Positions 25,547 through 33,724 of a DNA stretch of 58,615 nucleotides are shown one piece after another. The DNA lies in contig JAVBME010000036.1 of assembly GCA_031552765.1 (NCBI GenBank), positions 1 through 58,615 on the forward strand, read 5' to 3'. The DNA is from JAVBME01 sp031552765 (GTDB lineage: Bacteria; Bacillota; Negativicutes; Acidaminococcales; JAISLQ01). Each line of letters begins with the position of its first letter. Positions within the stretch are counted from its first letter, which is position 1. The translations under genes were made by a program, and so were the position numbers. Below the pieces are notes generated by a model, which saw nothing but the letters and a program-made list of their open reading frames with translations, was not told the origin of the DNA and searched no databases.

Positions 25547-26743
25547 CTAAAGTATCCCTTCCGCCGCCAGGTTTTTTATTTCCTCTTTATTGAGGCCGAG
25601 CAAAGAGGTAAAAACTTCTTCATTATGTTCACCCAGCCCGGGCGATGGGGTGCGCACCGTAGCCTTGGTTTCCGAAAGCTTGATATGCGGGCCGGTGACC
25701 GTCACTTTCCCGGCTTTCGGGTGCTCCACCTCGACAAACATCTCCCGCGCTTTGGCTATATGCGGGTCATTCGCCACCTGTTCGATATTGTATATCGGCG
25801 CCGCCGGCACGCCGGCTTCCAGTAAGGTATCCACTATATCCTTGACCGTCCGGTCTTTTGTCCACTCTTCCACTATTTCCTTGACCGCCACATGGTTTTT
25901 CACCCGGTCGCGCGTCTTCTGGTAGTCCGGATGGTCGGCCAGCTCCGGGCGGCCGATTATCCCGCAGAAAATAGTCCACAGCTTATCATTGCCGCCGCCA
26001 ATGATGACCAGGTCGTCCTTGGCCTCAAAAGAATCATATGGATAGACCGATTCGTAGCGGTTGCCGATACGCTGCGGCAGCCTGCCTTCAGTAAAATAGA
26101 TCATGTTTATTATCTCCAGGCTCGAGACCGCGGCATCCACCAGCGCCACATCCACCAGTTGCCCGCGCCCGGTATGCTGGCGGTTTTGCATAGCCGCCAG
26201 TATGCCGATAGTCACCGACAACCCACCCAGCACGTCGCCCATCGCCGTCCCCGAACGGGTAGGGTGCCCGCCCGGCCAGCCGGTAGTGCTCATCAGCCCG
26301 CTCATGGCCTGGCTGATGATGTCATAGCCGGGACGCTTGGTATAAGGTCCGTACTGCCCGAACCCAGACACCGCCGCGTAAATCAGCCGGGGATTTATTT
26401 CTTTTAAAACATCATAGCCAAGACCCAGTTTTCCCATCGTCCCCGGCCGGTAGTTTTCCACCACCGCGTCGGCTTTTCGGGCCAATTGTTTGAACAGTTC
26501 CTTGCCTTTGGCTGATTTTAAATCCAGAGTTATGCCTTTTTTGTTCCTGTTCAAGTTCATATAATAAGCGCTCTCGCCATTGAAAAAAGGCCCCATATGG
26601 CGTTCATCCGCCCCTTTTCCCGCTTCTTCGATCTTGAGGACGGTAGCGCCCATATCGGCAAGCATCATCGTACAAAACGGCCCTGCTAATACTCTCGTCA
26701 GATCCAGCACCAACATTCCTTCTAAAGCACCTGTTCTTTGCAT
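25547..26743 (-). CDS. CaiB/BaiF (class III) CoA-transferase
   Basis: A 398-aa protein of the formyl-CoA transferase/CaiB family. The N-terminal Rossmann part has LVLDLTRVLAGPFCTMMLADMG. The catalytic aspartate is D170 in SGTAMGDVLGG. It moves CoA between carboxylic acids, often from succinyl-CoA. ATG at 26743 is favoured because AAGGGGG lies six bases upstream. The gene is divergent from an HMG-CoA-lyase-like gene, and both have sigma54 promoters pointing away from a shared inverted repeat. Succinyl-CoA:3-hydroxy-3-methylglutarate transfer is an attractive guess; other branched hydroxyacids are possible. Confidence 0.85.
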   Translation of the reverse strand: MQRTGALEGMLVLDLTRVLAGPFCTMMLADMGATVLKIEEAGKGADERHMGPFFNGESAYYMNLNRNKKGITLDLKSAKGKELFKQLARKADAVVENYRPGTMGKLGLGYDVLKEINPRLIYAAVSGFGQYGPYTKRPGYDIISQAMSGLMSTTGWPGGHPTRSGTAMGDVLGGLSVTIGILAAMQNRQHTGRGQLVDVALVDAAVSSLEIINMIYFTEGRLPQRIGNRYESVYPYDSFEAKDDLVIIGGGNDKLWTIFCGIIGRPELADHPDYQKTRDRVKNHVAVKEIVEEWTKDRTVKDIVDTLLEAGVPAAPIYNIEQVANDPHIAKAREMFVEVEHPKAGKVTVTGPHIKLSETKATVRTPSPGLGEHNEEVFTSLLGLNKEEIKNLAAEGIL

Positions 26744-26781
26744 AAACATCCCCCTTAGGTTTTACTGTCCGCAAAAACAAA

Positions 26782-26797
26782 AGCAAACCGTATGCCA
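26782..26797 (-). promoter_or_regulatory. Sigma54 promoter of the CoA-transferase gene
   Basis: On the minus strand TGGCATA-CGGT-TTGCT matches the -24/-12 consensus TGGCAyr-N4-TTGCw throughout. The predicted start site is about 25 bases before the gene. Confidence 0.8.
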
Positions 26798-26864
26798 ACT
26801 CTTAGAATCTAGATTTTATGGGCACAAATACTAAAACTACAGTAATATTTTAGTGAAAATGAAT

Positions 26865-26912
26865 ATTTTCGTCCCGTTTTAAGGACAATGCCGTATTGAA
26901 AGGGACAAAAAT
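26865..26912. promoter_or_regulatory. Inverted repeat, probable activator (UAS) site
   Basis: ATTTTCGTCCC (26865-26875) and GGGACAAAAAT (26902-26912) are complementary with one mismatch. The repeat sits midway between two divergent sigma54 promoters; its outer edges are each 68 bp from a -24 box. It is the likely enhancer for the PrpR-type activator encoded at 27996. Confidence 0.65.
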
Positions 26913-26979
26913 TTAAAACCCTGTTATAATTAGAATAATAAAATACCCCGCCCAAGCAGCTAGCCGGCAATTCAACAAA

Positions 26980-26995
26980 TGGCATATATTTTGCA
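26980..26995 (+). promoter_or_regulatory. Sigma54 promoter of the HMG-CoA-lyase-like gene
   Basis: TGGCATA-TATT-TTGCA is a full match to the -24/-12 consensus, 45 bases before the start codon. Confidence 0.82.
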
Positions 26996-27039
26996 AATAT
27001 TTTTCCTGTACACAAGACCCACAACAAGGAGGAAAAAAT

Positions 27040-27972
27040 ATGTACGACAAATTTCCCGCTAAAGTAAATATCATCGAAGTCGGCCCACGGGACGGCTTTC
27101 AAAATGTCGCCGAATTCATACCCACCCAGGACAAACTGGCAATAATCCACAGCCTGTTTGATGCCGGCGTTTCCCACATGGAGCTGACTTCTTTCGTCTC
27201 CCCACGCGCCATCCCACAACTTGCCGATGCCGGCGAGATATGCCGCGCCGTGGTGGACACGTATGGCGACAGCGTCAAAATACACGTACTGGTGCCAAAT
27301 TTAAAAGGCGCCCAGTCCGCCTTTGACGCCGGCGTCCGGGAGGCCGTATGCGTGATGTCTGTTTCCGAAGCGCACAATAAGGCAAACATCAACCGCACGC
27401 ATGAGCAGTCTTTGCAAGAACTGGGCCAGATGCTGGAAGCCCTGCCGGACATGAAAATCCGCGTCGCCCTTGCCACATCTTTCGCCTGTCCGTTCGAAGG
27501 CTGGATAGCGGCAGAAAAGGTACTGCATTTCACCGATACTGTATGGAACATGGGCGCCCAGGGCGTGGTCCTTTGCGATACTATCGGCGTAGCGACCCCC
27601 GACCGGGTGTATAAACTGTCCGCTTTAGCGCGCCAAAAATTCCCCGGCCTGGATTTTTCCCTGCACCTGCACGATACGCGCGGCATGGGTCTCGCCAATA
27701 TCATCGCCGGTCTGGAAGCTGGCATCACCACTTTTGAGGCGTCCGTCGGCGGTCTGGGCGGTTGCCCCTTCGCGCCGGGCGCAGCAGGCAATACAGCCAC
27801 CGAAGACGTCGTCAACATGCTCGGAGACATGGGCATCAACACCGGGATAGACCTCGATAAATACCTCGCGGCCGTAAAACTGACCGAACAAAAAATAAAA
27901 GCCCCCCTTACCGGACACATGGGCCAGGCCAAAATATACGACTGCCTCGGCCTTCCTCACATAAAACGCTGA
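27040..27972 (+). CDS. Hydroxymethylglutaryl-CoA lyase family protein
   Basis: A 310-aa TIM-barrel lyase. The motif VGPRDGFQN (R17, D18) is the catalytic start of the DRE-TIM family. HLHDTRG (H209, H211) and N251 bind the divalent metal. GGLGGCPFAPGAAGN (238-251) carries the catalytic Cys of true HMG-CoA lyases. The expected reaction is HMG-CoA to acetyl-CoA plus acetoacetate, or a close analogue such as a citramalyl-CoA type cleavage. It starts after AAGGAGGAA. The regulator gene follows 23 bases later, so both form a sigma54-driven operon. Confidence 0.87.
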   Translation: MYDKFPAKVNIIEVGPRDGFQNVAEFIPTQDKLAIIHSLFDAGVSHMELTSFVSPRAIPQLADAGEICRAVVDTYGDSVKIHVLVPNLKGAQSAFDAGVREAVCVMSVSEAHNKANINRTHEQSLQELGQMLEALPDMKIRVALATSFACPFEGWIAAEKVLHFTDTVWNMGAQGVVLCDTIGVATPDRVYKLSALARQKFPGLDFSLHLHDTRGMGLANIIAGLEAGITTFEASVGGLGGCPFAPGAAGNTATEDVVNMLGDMGINTGIDLDKYLAAVKLTEQKIKAPLTGHMGQAKIYDCLGLPHIKR

Positions 27973-27995
27973 TTTTCCGGGAAAGGAAGGATACA

Positions 27996-29879
27996 ATGGG
28001 CAGAATCGTCATGTTGTCGCCTTTTCGCGAACTTACGCTATCCGCGCGCACTGTAGCGGAAAAAGCAGGTATACCGCTCGCCATATTGGAAGGCGGCATG
28101 GAAAATGCCTTGTCGGCTATAGAAAAACTAAAAGCGCTGCCGGATGTTTTTATCAGCCGTGGCGGCACGGCCGAGCTGATAGCCCGCACTTATAAAGTAC
28201 CAGTAATCGGCCTTAATACCAGTTTATATGACATCATCGAGTGCTGCAAAGAGGCGCGTGCCTATTCCAAAAACATCGCCATTACCTCTTTTGCCAAGCC
28301 CTTTGTCGGCGTGCAGCTTTTGGAAAAAGCTATGGACATAAGCGTCACGGAAATAGTGTTCAATAATACCGCCGCCCTGGAAAACCAGATATCCGCTTTA
28401 GGGGCTGAAGGCGACTGCTGTATCGTTGGCGGCGGCCCATCCATGCTGCTGGCGCAAAAAGCCGGCCTGCCCAGCGTGTTTTTAAAGGCCAGCAAGGAGA
28501 CCATCCTCGACGCCTTGCTGCGGGCCGATGAAATCGCCCGCCTGCGCCGGGAGGAAAAGCGCAGGAGTTCCCGCCTGGAGGCAATCCTTGAAAACGCTTA
28601 CGACGGTATTGTCGCCATTGACGCCCAGGGCAAAGTGGAAATATTCAACTCCGCCGCCGAGCGGCTGCTGGGCATATCGGCTCGCGCCGCGCTCGGCCAG
28701 GCGGTCGACGCGGTCATTCCCAACACCAAACTGTCCGAAGTACTAAAAAACGGGCAGCCCAGAATTGGCGAATTCCAGGACGCCGGCAGCTCCCGCATCG
28801 TCACAAACCGCATGCCCTTTTACGATGAAGAAGAGGTCGTAGGGGCTGTAGCCACCTTTCAGGACGTATCGCGCGTCATCCAGGTGGAACACAAACTGCG
28901 CCAGGAAATGACCAAAAGCTCTTTCAAGGCCAAGTACCGCCTTGAGGACATCATCGGGCAATCCACCGCCATCGAAGAACTCAAAGACCTGAGCAGGAGT
29001 TTTGCCAACTCCGGCCTTACCGTTTTCATTTCCGGATCGTCCGGCTGCGGCAAGGAAATGTTTGCCCAGGGCATACACAACGCCAGCAAGCGCCTCTTCG
29101 CTCCCTTTGTGGCGGTAAACTGCGCCGCTTTGCCGCCATCGCTTCTCGAGAGCGAACTGTTCGGCTACGAGGAAGGGGCCTTTACCGGCGCGCGCCGCAA
29201 AGGCAAGCTCGGACTGTTCGAGCTTGCCCACGGCGGAACTATATTCCTCGACGAAATAGACGCCCTGCCGCTCGAGCTGCAAGGCCGTCTGCTGCGGGTT
29301 TTACAGGAAAAAGAAGTACTGCGGGTGGGCGGCGAAACGATAATCCCCGTCAACATAAGGGTCATCGCCGCCACCAATAAAGAACCGCAAGAACTGGTAT
29401 CGACAAACAAGATGCGCGCCGACCTGTATTACCGGCTGAATGTCCTCTATCTCGAACTGCCGCCGCTCCAAGAACGAAAAGAGGATATCCCTCTGCTGTG
29501 CCGGCACTTCCTGCCCGGGCACAGCGCCATACTAGATGAGATGATGCCTGCTTTACAAGACTATTCCTGGCCGGGCAATGTGCGCGAACTGCAAAACTTC
29601 TGTCAGCGCCTGTCTTTTTGCCAGGACAACTATCTGCTGCACAAAGATACCTATAAACTGTTGCGACAGATCGCCCCAGCCATTGTAGGCGAAAAAACGC
29701 CGTCCCGGCAGGCTAAAGACCTTACCGAACAACTTCAGGTATTTGAGACGAAAATCATAGAAGCGGCTGTCAAAGAAACCGGCAGCATGCGCAAAGCCGC
29801 TAAACAGCTCGGCATCGGCAAGTCCACCGTATCGAGAAAATTAAAGCAAGCCGCACAGCCACAGGAAGACGGCTTCTAA
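27996..29879 (+). CDS. PrpR-type sigma54-dependent activator
   Basis: A 627-aa regulator. Residues 1-180 form a PrpR_N sensor domain. A PAS domain spans about 195-300, preceded by a charged helix. The AAA+ domain has a Walker A GSSGCGKE (347-354, slightly unusual), GAFTGA (394-399, the sigma54 contact) and FLDEIDALP. A Fis-type HTH lies at about 590-620 (GSMRKAAKQLGIGKSTVSRKL). It sits in an operon with the lyase and probably binds the inverted repeat at 26865-26912 to drive both divergent units. The ligand is unknown; PrpR_N proteins sense CoA-pathway intermediates or organic acids. Confidence 0.9.
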   Translation: MGRIVMLSPFRELTLSARTVAEKAGIPLAILEGGMENALSAIEKLKALPDVFISRGGTAELIARTYKVPVIGLNTSLYDIIECCKEARAYSKNIAITSFAKPFVGVQLLEKAMDISVTEIVFNNTAALENQISALGAEGDCCIVGGGPSMLLAQKAGLPSVFLKASKETILDALLRADEIARLRREEKRRSSRLEAILENAYDGIVAIDAQGKVEIFNSAAERLLGISARAALGQAVDAVIPNTKLSEVLKNGQPRIGEFQDAGSSRIVTNRMPFYDEEEVVGAVATFQDVSRVIQVEHKLRQEMTKSSFKAKYRLEDIIGQSTAIEELKDLSRSFANSGLTVFISGSSGCGKEMFAQGIHNASKRLFAPFVAVNCAALPPSLLESELFGYEEGAFTGARRKGKLGLFELAHGGTIFLDEIDALPLELQGRLLRVLQEKEVLRVGGETIIPVNIRVIAATNKEPQELVSTNKMRADLYYRLNVLYLELPPLQERKEDIPLLCRHFLPGHSAILDEMMPALQDYSWPGNVRELQNFCQRLSFCQDNYLLHKDTYKLLRQIAPAIVGEKTPSRQAKDLTEQLQVFETKIIEAAVKETGSMRKAAKQLGIGKSTVSRKLKQAAQPQEDGF

Positions 29880-29902
29880 CTTGCAAATAAATCTGAACTT
29901 TA

Positions 29903-29950
29903 AAATAAAGCAATTCTTTTTGTTACAAAACAAAAAGAATTGCTTTATTT
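29903..29950. terminator. Perfect 22-bp stem terminator
   Basis: AAATAAAGCAATTCTTTTTG... pairs fully with its complement across a four-base loop, giving a 48-bp palindrome after the regulator gene. Its right arm overlaps the probable pckA -35. Confidence 0.75.
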
Positions 29951-29969
29951 ATATAAAATTATATATAAT
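29940..29969 (+). promoter_or_regulatory. Probable pckA promoter
   Basis: TTGCTT and TATAAT are 18 bp apart and end 39 bases before the pckA start. The -35 overlaps the terminator stem, so an alternative -35 is possible. Confidence 0.5.
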
Positions 29970-30007
29970 ATTTATATGAGATATTTTGACTGCGGGAGGA
30001 ATTTATT

Positions 30008-31588
30008 TTGGCCAAACAGGTAAAACAGATGATTTCCAGCGAAGATTTTTTAGCCAACACCAGAAAAACCTGGTACCAACCCAACAAAACCGAACTTATC
30101 GAAGAAGCGGTCAGTAGAAAAGAATGTATCCTTTCTGACAAAGGAGCCATCTGCGCTACTACAGGCAAACACACCGGCCGGTCGCCCAAGGACAAATTTA
30201 TCGTATACAGCCAATCGGTACACGACAAGATCGACTGGGCCAACAATACCCCTATAAGCAAAGAGTTTTTTTCCGGTTTGTACGAAAAAATGAAAAAATA
30301 TGCCCAAAACCAGCAGCTTTATGTTTCCAGCGTGCAAGCCGGCGCCGACCCGAAAAACGCCCTGACGGTAAAATTCATTACCGAACTGGCCTGGCATCAT
30401 TTATTTATAAGGCAGCTTTTCATAAACCCAGAAAACACAGACAAAAAAGAAGACTTTACCGTCATCTGTATGCCGCGTTTCAAAGCCGACCCGGAAGTAG
30501 ACGGCACTAAATCCGAAACTTTTATCATTATAAATTTTGACAAAAAAATGGTACTTATCGGCGGCGGCGAATATGCCGGCGAAATGAAAAAATCCATCTT
30601 TTCCGTCATGAACTACATCTTGCCGCAAAAAGGCATCATGTCCATGCACTGTTCAGCCAACATGGGCAAAGACGGCAAGACCGTTCTGTTTTTCGGCCTG
30701 TCCGGTACCGGCAAGACCACTCTGTCGGCCGACGTCAGCCGCGTCTTGATCGGCGACGACGAGCACGGTTGGAGCGATGACGGCATCTTCAATATCGAAG
30801 GCGGCTGCTACGCCAAATGCGTCAAGCTGACCGAAGAATATGAGCCGGAAATATACGGCGCCATCCGCTACGGCACTGTGCTGGAGAACGTCTGGCTGGA
30901 TAAAGGCAACCGCCTGCCCGATTATTTCAATATCTCCTTTACGGAAAATACCAGAGCCGCCTACCCGCTCGATTATATACCAAACTCCCTAAAAAAAGGC
31001 GGCGTGGTCGCCCACCCCGATACTATAGTCTTCTTGGCCGCAGACGCTTTCGGCGTACTGCCGCCGGTAGCCAAGCTCAGCAAAGAACAGGCCATGTACC
31101 ACTTCCTGTCCGGCTACACCAGTAAAGTGGCCGGCACCGAGCGCGGCATAGTCGAGCCGGAAGCAACCTTCTCCTCCTGCTTTGGCAGCCCGTTCCTGCC
31201 TTTGCCGCCCTTCGAGTACGCTAAGCTGCTGGGCGAAAAAATAGAGAAACACAATACCCAGGTCTACCTGGTCAATACCGGCTGGTCTGGCGGCGGTTAT
31301 GGCGTCGGGCAGAGGATGAACCTCAAATATACCCGCGCCATAGTAAACGCTATCATCAATAAAAAACTGGACAGCTGCGAATGGGAAAAAGACTCCGTAT
31401 TCCAGTTCCTCATCCCGACTTCCTGCGACAAAGTGCCTAGCAACATACTCAAACCGCAAAATACCTGGCAGGACAAAAAAGCCTACCAGGGGCAGGCACA
31501 GAAACTGGCCCAGTTGTTTGTGAAAAATGCCGAAAAATTTACCGGCAATACTGATCCCGCCATACTGGCTGCCGGGCCCAAAATATAA
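30008..31588 (+). CDS. pckA: Phosphoenolpyruvate carboxykinase (ATP)
   Basis: A 526-aa protein of full family length. GLSGTGKTTLSAD near 232 is the P-loop. LIGDDEHGW follows with metal ligands, and FSSCFGSPFLPLPP with NTGWSGGGYG lies in the C-terminal half. It interconverts oxaloacetate and PEP. In fermenting anaerobes it often runs toward oxaloacetate on the route to succinate or propionate. The TTG start is preceded by GCGGGAGGA. It is monocistronic with a strong terminator. Confidence 0.96.
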   Translation: MAKQVKQMISSEDFLANTRKTWYQPNKTELIEEAVSRKECILSDKGAICATTGKHTGRSPKDKFIVYSQSVHDKIDWANNTPISKEFFSGLYEKMKKYAQNQQLYVSSVQAGADPKNALTVKFITELAWHHLFIRQLFINPENTDKKEDFTVICMPRFKADPEVDGTKSETFIIINFDKKMVLIGGGEYAGEMKKSIFSVMNYILPQKGIMSMHCSANMGKDGKTVLFFGLSGTGKTTLSADVSRVLIGDDEHGWSDDGIFNIEGGCYAKCVKLTEEYEPEIYGAIRYGTVLENVWLDKGNRLPDYFNISFTENTRAAYPLDYIPNSLKKGGVVAHPDTIVFLAADAFGVLPPVAKLSKEQAMYHFLSGYTSKVAGTERGIVEPEATFSSCFGSPFLPLPPFEYAKLLGEKIEKHNTQVYLVNTGWSGGGYGVGQRMNLKYTRAIVNAIINKKLDSCEWEKDSVFQFLIPTSCDKVPSNILKPQNTWQDKKAYQGQAQKLAQLFVKNAEKFTGNTDPAILAAGPKI

Positions 31589-31601
31589 TATAAAAAGCCA
31601 T

Positions 31602-31630
31602 GCTCCCCTTGCGCTTAGCGCAAGGGGAGC
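31602..31630. terminator. Bidirectional terminator after pckA
   Basis: GCTCCCCTTGCGC, three-base loop, GCGCAAGGGGAGC. It lies between convergent genes. Confidence 0.85.
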
Positions 31631-31640
31631 AACTATTTAT

Positions 31641-32927
31641 TTACCGGTAAGACAAAGCGCTCGTCAACAACATGAAAAAGGTTTTGCCGCCGGAATTTTG
31701 TAAAGATAGATCGCTGACGACCACCTGCATGACATTCTCCGTGCGCCCACCTGTACTGTGCATCCCGAGGGCATGGATAGCATAGGGCGCGCCCTGGGAA
31801 CTGCCCAGGTACAACATGGTATGCCCAGGCATGAACAGCACGTCGCCCGGCGAGAGGCCGGCGAACATCGCCTGCCTGCTTTCCTGCGGCAAACCGTTGA
31901 GAACAAAGCGCACGCCGGCAGTCTCCTCCTGCTCGTCCGCGTTGCGCGGCAGGTACACGCCGACAGTGCGGTAAATATCATTGATAAAAGATGAGCAGTC
32001 GACCGAATCCTTAAGCCCGCCCCAGCCGTAGGGATCGCCCAAAAACTTGAAGGCCTGGGCTATGACGTTGTTCCTGGTATAGGGTAAATATCCGAGGTTA
32101 TATTTTCGCAGGTCGGCAGGCAGCTGCATGGTAGACTCGCCAAGCATGCCGTCACTTTTTTTCAGCGGCAGACGCACTGTATACACTTGCTTATCAGCAA
32201 TTTTCACAAGGATCCGCGCGCCCATCTGGTAGAGTTTTTGCCCGCCGCCTGTGCCAAGAGCCATCTTATTGGCGGTCACTACCAGAAATTCTTTGGGTTC
32301 TGCATATTCTAGCCACAAAGCTTTCTCTGCAAAAGCGACCGTCCAAACCGGCAACCAGCCGCGGTAATTGCGTGTCTGCACAAAAAGAAAGTTACCGGAC
32401 TTGCTTTTGTGCAGCACCGCCACCGCTTCGCCCGGGTCGAGCGCGGTATTTTGCAGGCGGTCGAAATGGCTGTCGGAAGCGCTATAGAACCAGCCCTCAT
32501 TCGTCGGCATGGCGCGCAGATTGGTGCGGCTTATAGTCACCGCCCGCCGCACTTCTACGCTGGGCGGTATGGCATCCAAAGCAAGCTCATTGACGATCAG
32601 CTGCCGGTAACCAGCCTGTATAGGCTGCTTCTTTACATATATTGCTTTTTTAAACAACCAGTCATTTTCTTTTATCCAGCCTTTTACCTTTTCGCCGGCG
32701 ACACTGGCGGGATATTGCGCCAAATCGTAGACCGACGGAGATTTTTCCACTATCTCTTTATTTAGGGTACGCAATTGTTCCTTGTTTAAAACCGTAGCCG
32801 TACCGGCCGGGAAATTCTTTTGCCAAAATTGCGCGCCGTTTAGCGCCGGATATTTTGTAATACCTGCCGCATAGGCATAGCTGGCCAGCAAACAAAAAAA
32901 CACTGTACATAAAGATATTTTTCTCAT
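31641..32927 (-). CDS. SH3-domain NlpC/P60 cell-wall hydrolase
   Basis: A 428-aa exported protein with a signal peptide ending near AYAA. Two SH3-like segments follow at about 155-210 and 225-260, with SRTNLRAMP and GWLPVWTVAFAE. The C-terminal C40 peptidase domain has DCSSFINDIYRTVG (catalytic Cys near 303) and GHTMLYLG (His near 365). It likely cleaves peptidoglycan stem peptides in the periplasm. ATG at 32927 follows CAAGGAGC; the upstream in-frame ATG is ignored. It is convergent with pckA. Confidence 0.87.
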   Translation of the reverse strand: MRKISLCTVFFCLLASYAYAAGITKYPALNGAQFWQKNFPAGTATVLNKEQLRTLNKEIVEKSPSVYDLAQYPASVAGEKVKGWIKENDWLFKKAIYVKKQPIQAGYRQLIVNELALDAIPPSVEVRRAVTISRTNLRAMPTNEGWFYSASDSHFDRLQNTALDPGEAVAVLHKSKSGNFLFVQTRNYRGWLPVWTVAFAEKALWLEYAEPKEFLVVTANKMALGTGGGQKLYQMGARILVKIADKQVYTVRLPLKKSDGMLGESTMQLPADLRKYNLGYLPYTRNNVIAQAFKFLGDPYGWGGLKDSVDCSSFINDIYRTVGVYLPRNADEQEETAGVRFVLNGLPQESRQAMFAGLSPGDVLFMPGHTMLYLGSSQGAPYAIHALGMHSTGGRTENVMQVVVSDLSLQNSGGKTFFMLLTSALSYR

Positions 32928-33040
32928 AACAGCTCCTTGCCAAAACCTTTTCAACCTATATTTTAGCCGATAATGCTTTTCTTTTCAAAAAATTATCTGC
33001 GCGCCTTGAAAAAGACGGCAATTCCTGCTAGAATTTATTC

Positions 33041-33499
33041 ATGCGTTATGGTGTTGGTGACAAGCGCTACATGGAGCTGGCGCTGGAACAAGCGAAAAAA
33101 GCCTCCGCCATGGGAGAAGTGCCCATTGGCGCGGTAATAGCAAAAGACGGCCTCGTCGTAGCCTCTGCGCACAACCTGTGCGAAACTTGGCGCGATGCTA
33201 CTGCCCACGCAGAAATGCTTGCGATAAAGCAGGCGTCTGAAGTGCTGAACAATTCCCGTTTGACCGGTTGCACTCTCTATGTCACGGTAGAACCCTGCCC
33301 CATGTGCGCGGGCGCTCTCGTTATGAGCCGCGTCAGCCGCCTGGTGTACGGCTGTCCGGACAGCAAGGCCGGAGCCGCGGAGTCGCTGTTCAACATAGTC
33401 GATAACAAAGCGCTCAACCATCAGGTGCAAACAGTCGCCGGCGTCTGTGAAGAAGAATGCCGCCAGCTGATGCAGGAGTTTTTCCAGGAAAAACGCTAA
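33041..33499 (+). CDS. tadA: tRNA adenosine(34) deaminase
   Basis: A 152-aa protein. HAEMLAI (zinc His and catalytic Glu) and EPCPMCAGALV (zinc cysteines) form the active site, and the spacing fits TadA. It makes inosine at the wobble base of tRNA-Arg(ACG). The gene lies just upstream of tRNA-Ser(CGA). In many Firmicutes tadA is followed by a tRNA-Ser or SRP RNA and dnaX; here the island interrupts that order. Confidence 0.93.
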   Translation: MRYGVGDKRYMELALEQAKKASAMGEVPIGAVIAKDGLVVASAHNLCETWRDATAHAEMLAIKQASEVLNNSRLTGCTLYVTVEPCPMCAGALVMSRVSRLVYGCPDSKAGAAESLFNIVDNKALNHQVQTVAGVCEEECRQLMQEFFQEKR

Positions 33500-33543
33500 A
33501 AATTGCATATACGCCAGGCTGCTAAAACAGCCGAAGAAGTTTT

Positions 33544-33631
33544 GGAGAGGTGTCCGAGTGGTCGATGGTGCTTGACTCGAAATCAGGTGTACGGCAACGT
33601 ACCGGGAGTTCGAATCTCCCCCTCTCCGCCA
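33544..33631 (+). tRNA. tRNA-Ser(CGA), probable integration site
   Basis: An 88-nt class II tRNA. The acceptor GGAGAGG pairs with CCTCTCC, CCA is encoded, and the anticodon loop CTCGAAA gives CGA. Accessory DNA starts right after it, with an integrase 2.3 kb further on, so it is the likely attB of the right-hand island. Confidence 0.95.
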
Positions 33632-33642
33632 TAGTAAACATC

Positions 33643-33674
33643 ATGCCTCCGGGAGTTTTCCCGGAGGCATTTTT
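33643..33674 (+). terminator. Terminator after tRNA-Ser(CGA)
   Basis: ATGCCTCCGGGA, four-base loop, TCCCGGAGGCAT, then TTTT. If the island entered at the tRNA 3' end, this terminator was supplied by the island. Confidence 0.9.
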
Positions 33675-33702
33675 GCGTCTAAAAACGAGTCGAAATTCGC
33701 GT

Positions 33703-33723
33703 TTTGATAACAATTTGATAACA
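33703..33723 (+). repeat. Two TTTGATAACA direct repeats (possible arm sites)
   Basis: TTTGATAACA at 33703-33712 and 33714-33723, 11 bp apart and just inside the island's tRNA end. The spacing of about one helical turn suits integrase or excisionase arm binding. Confidence 0.4.
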
Positions 33724-33724
33724 G

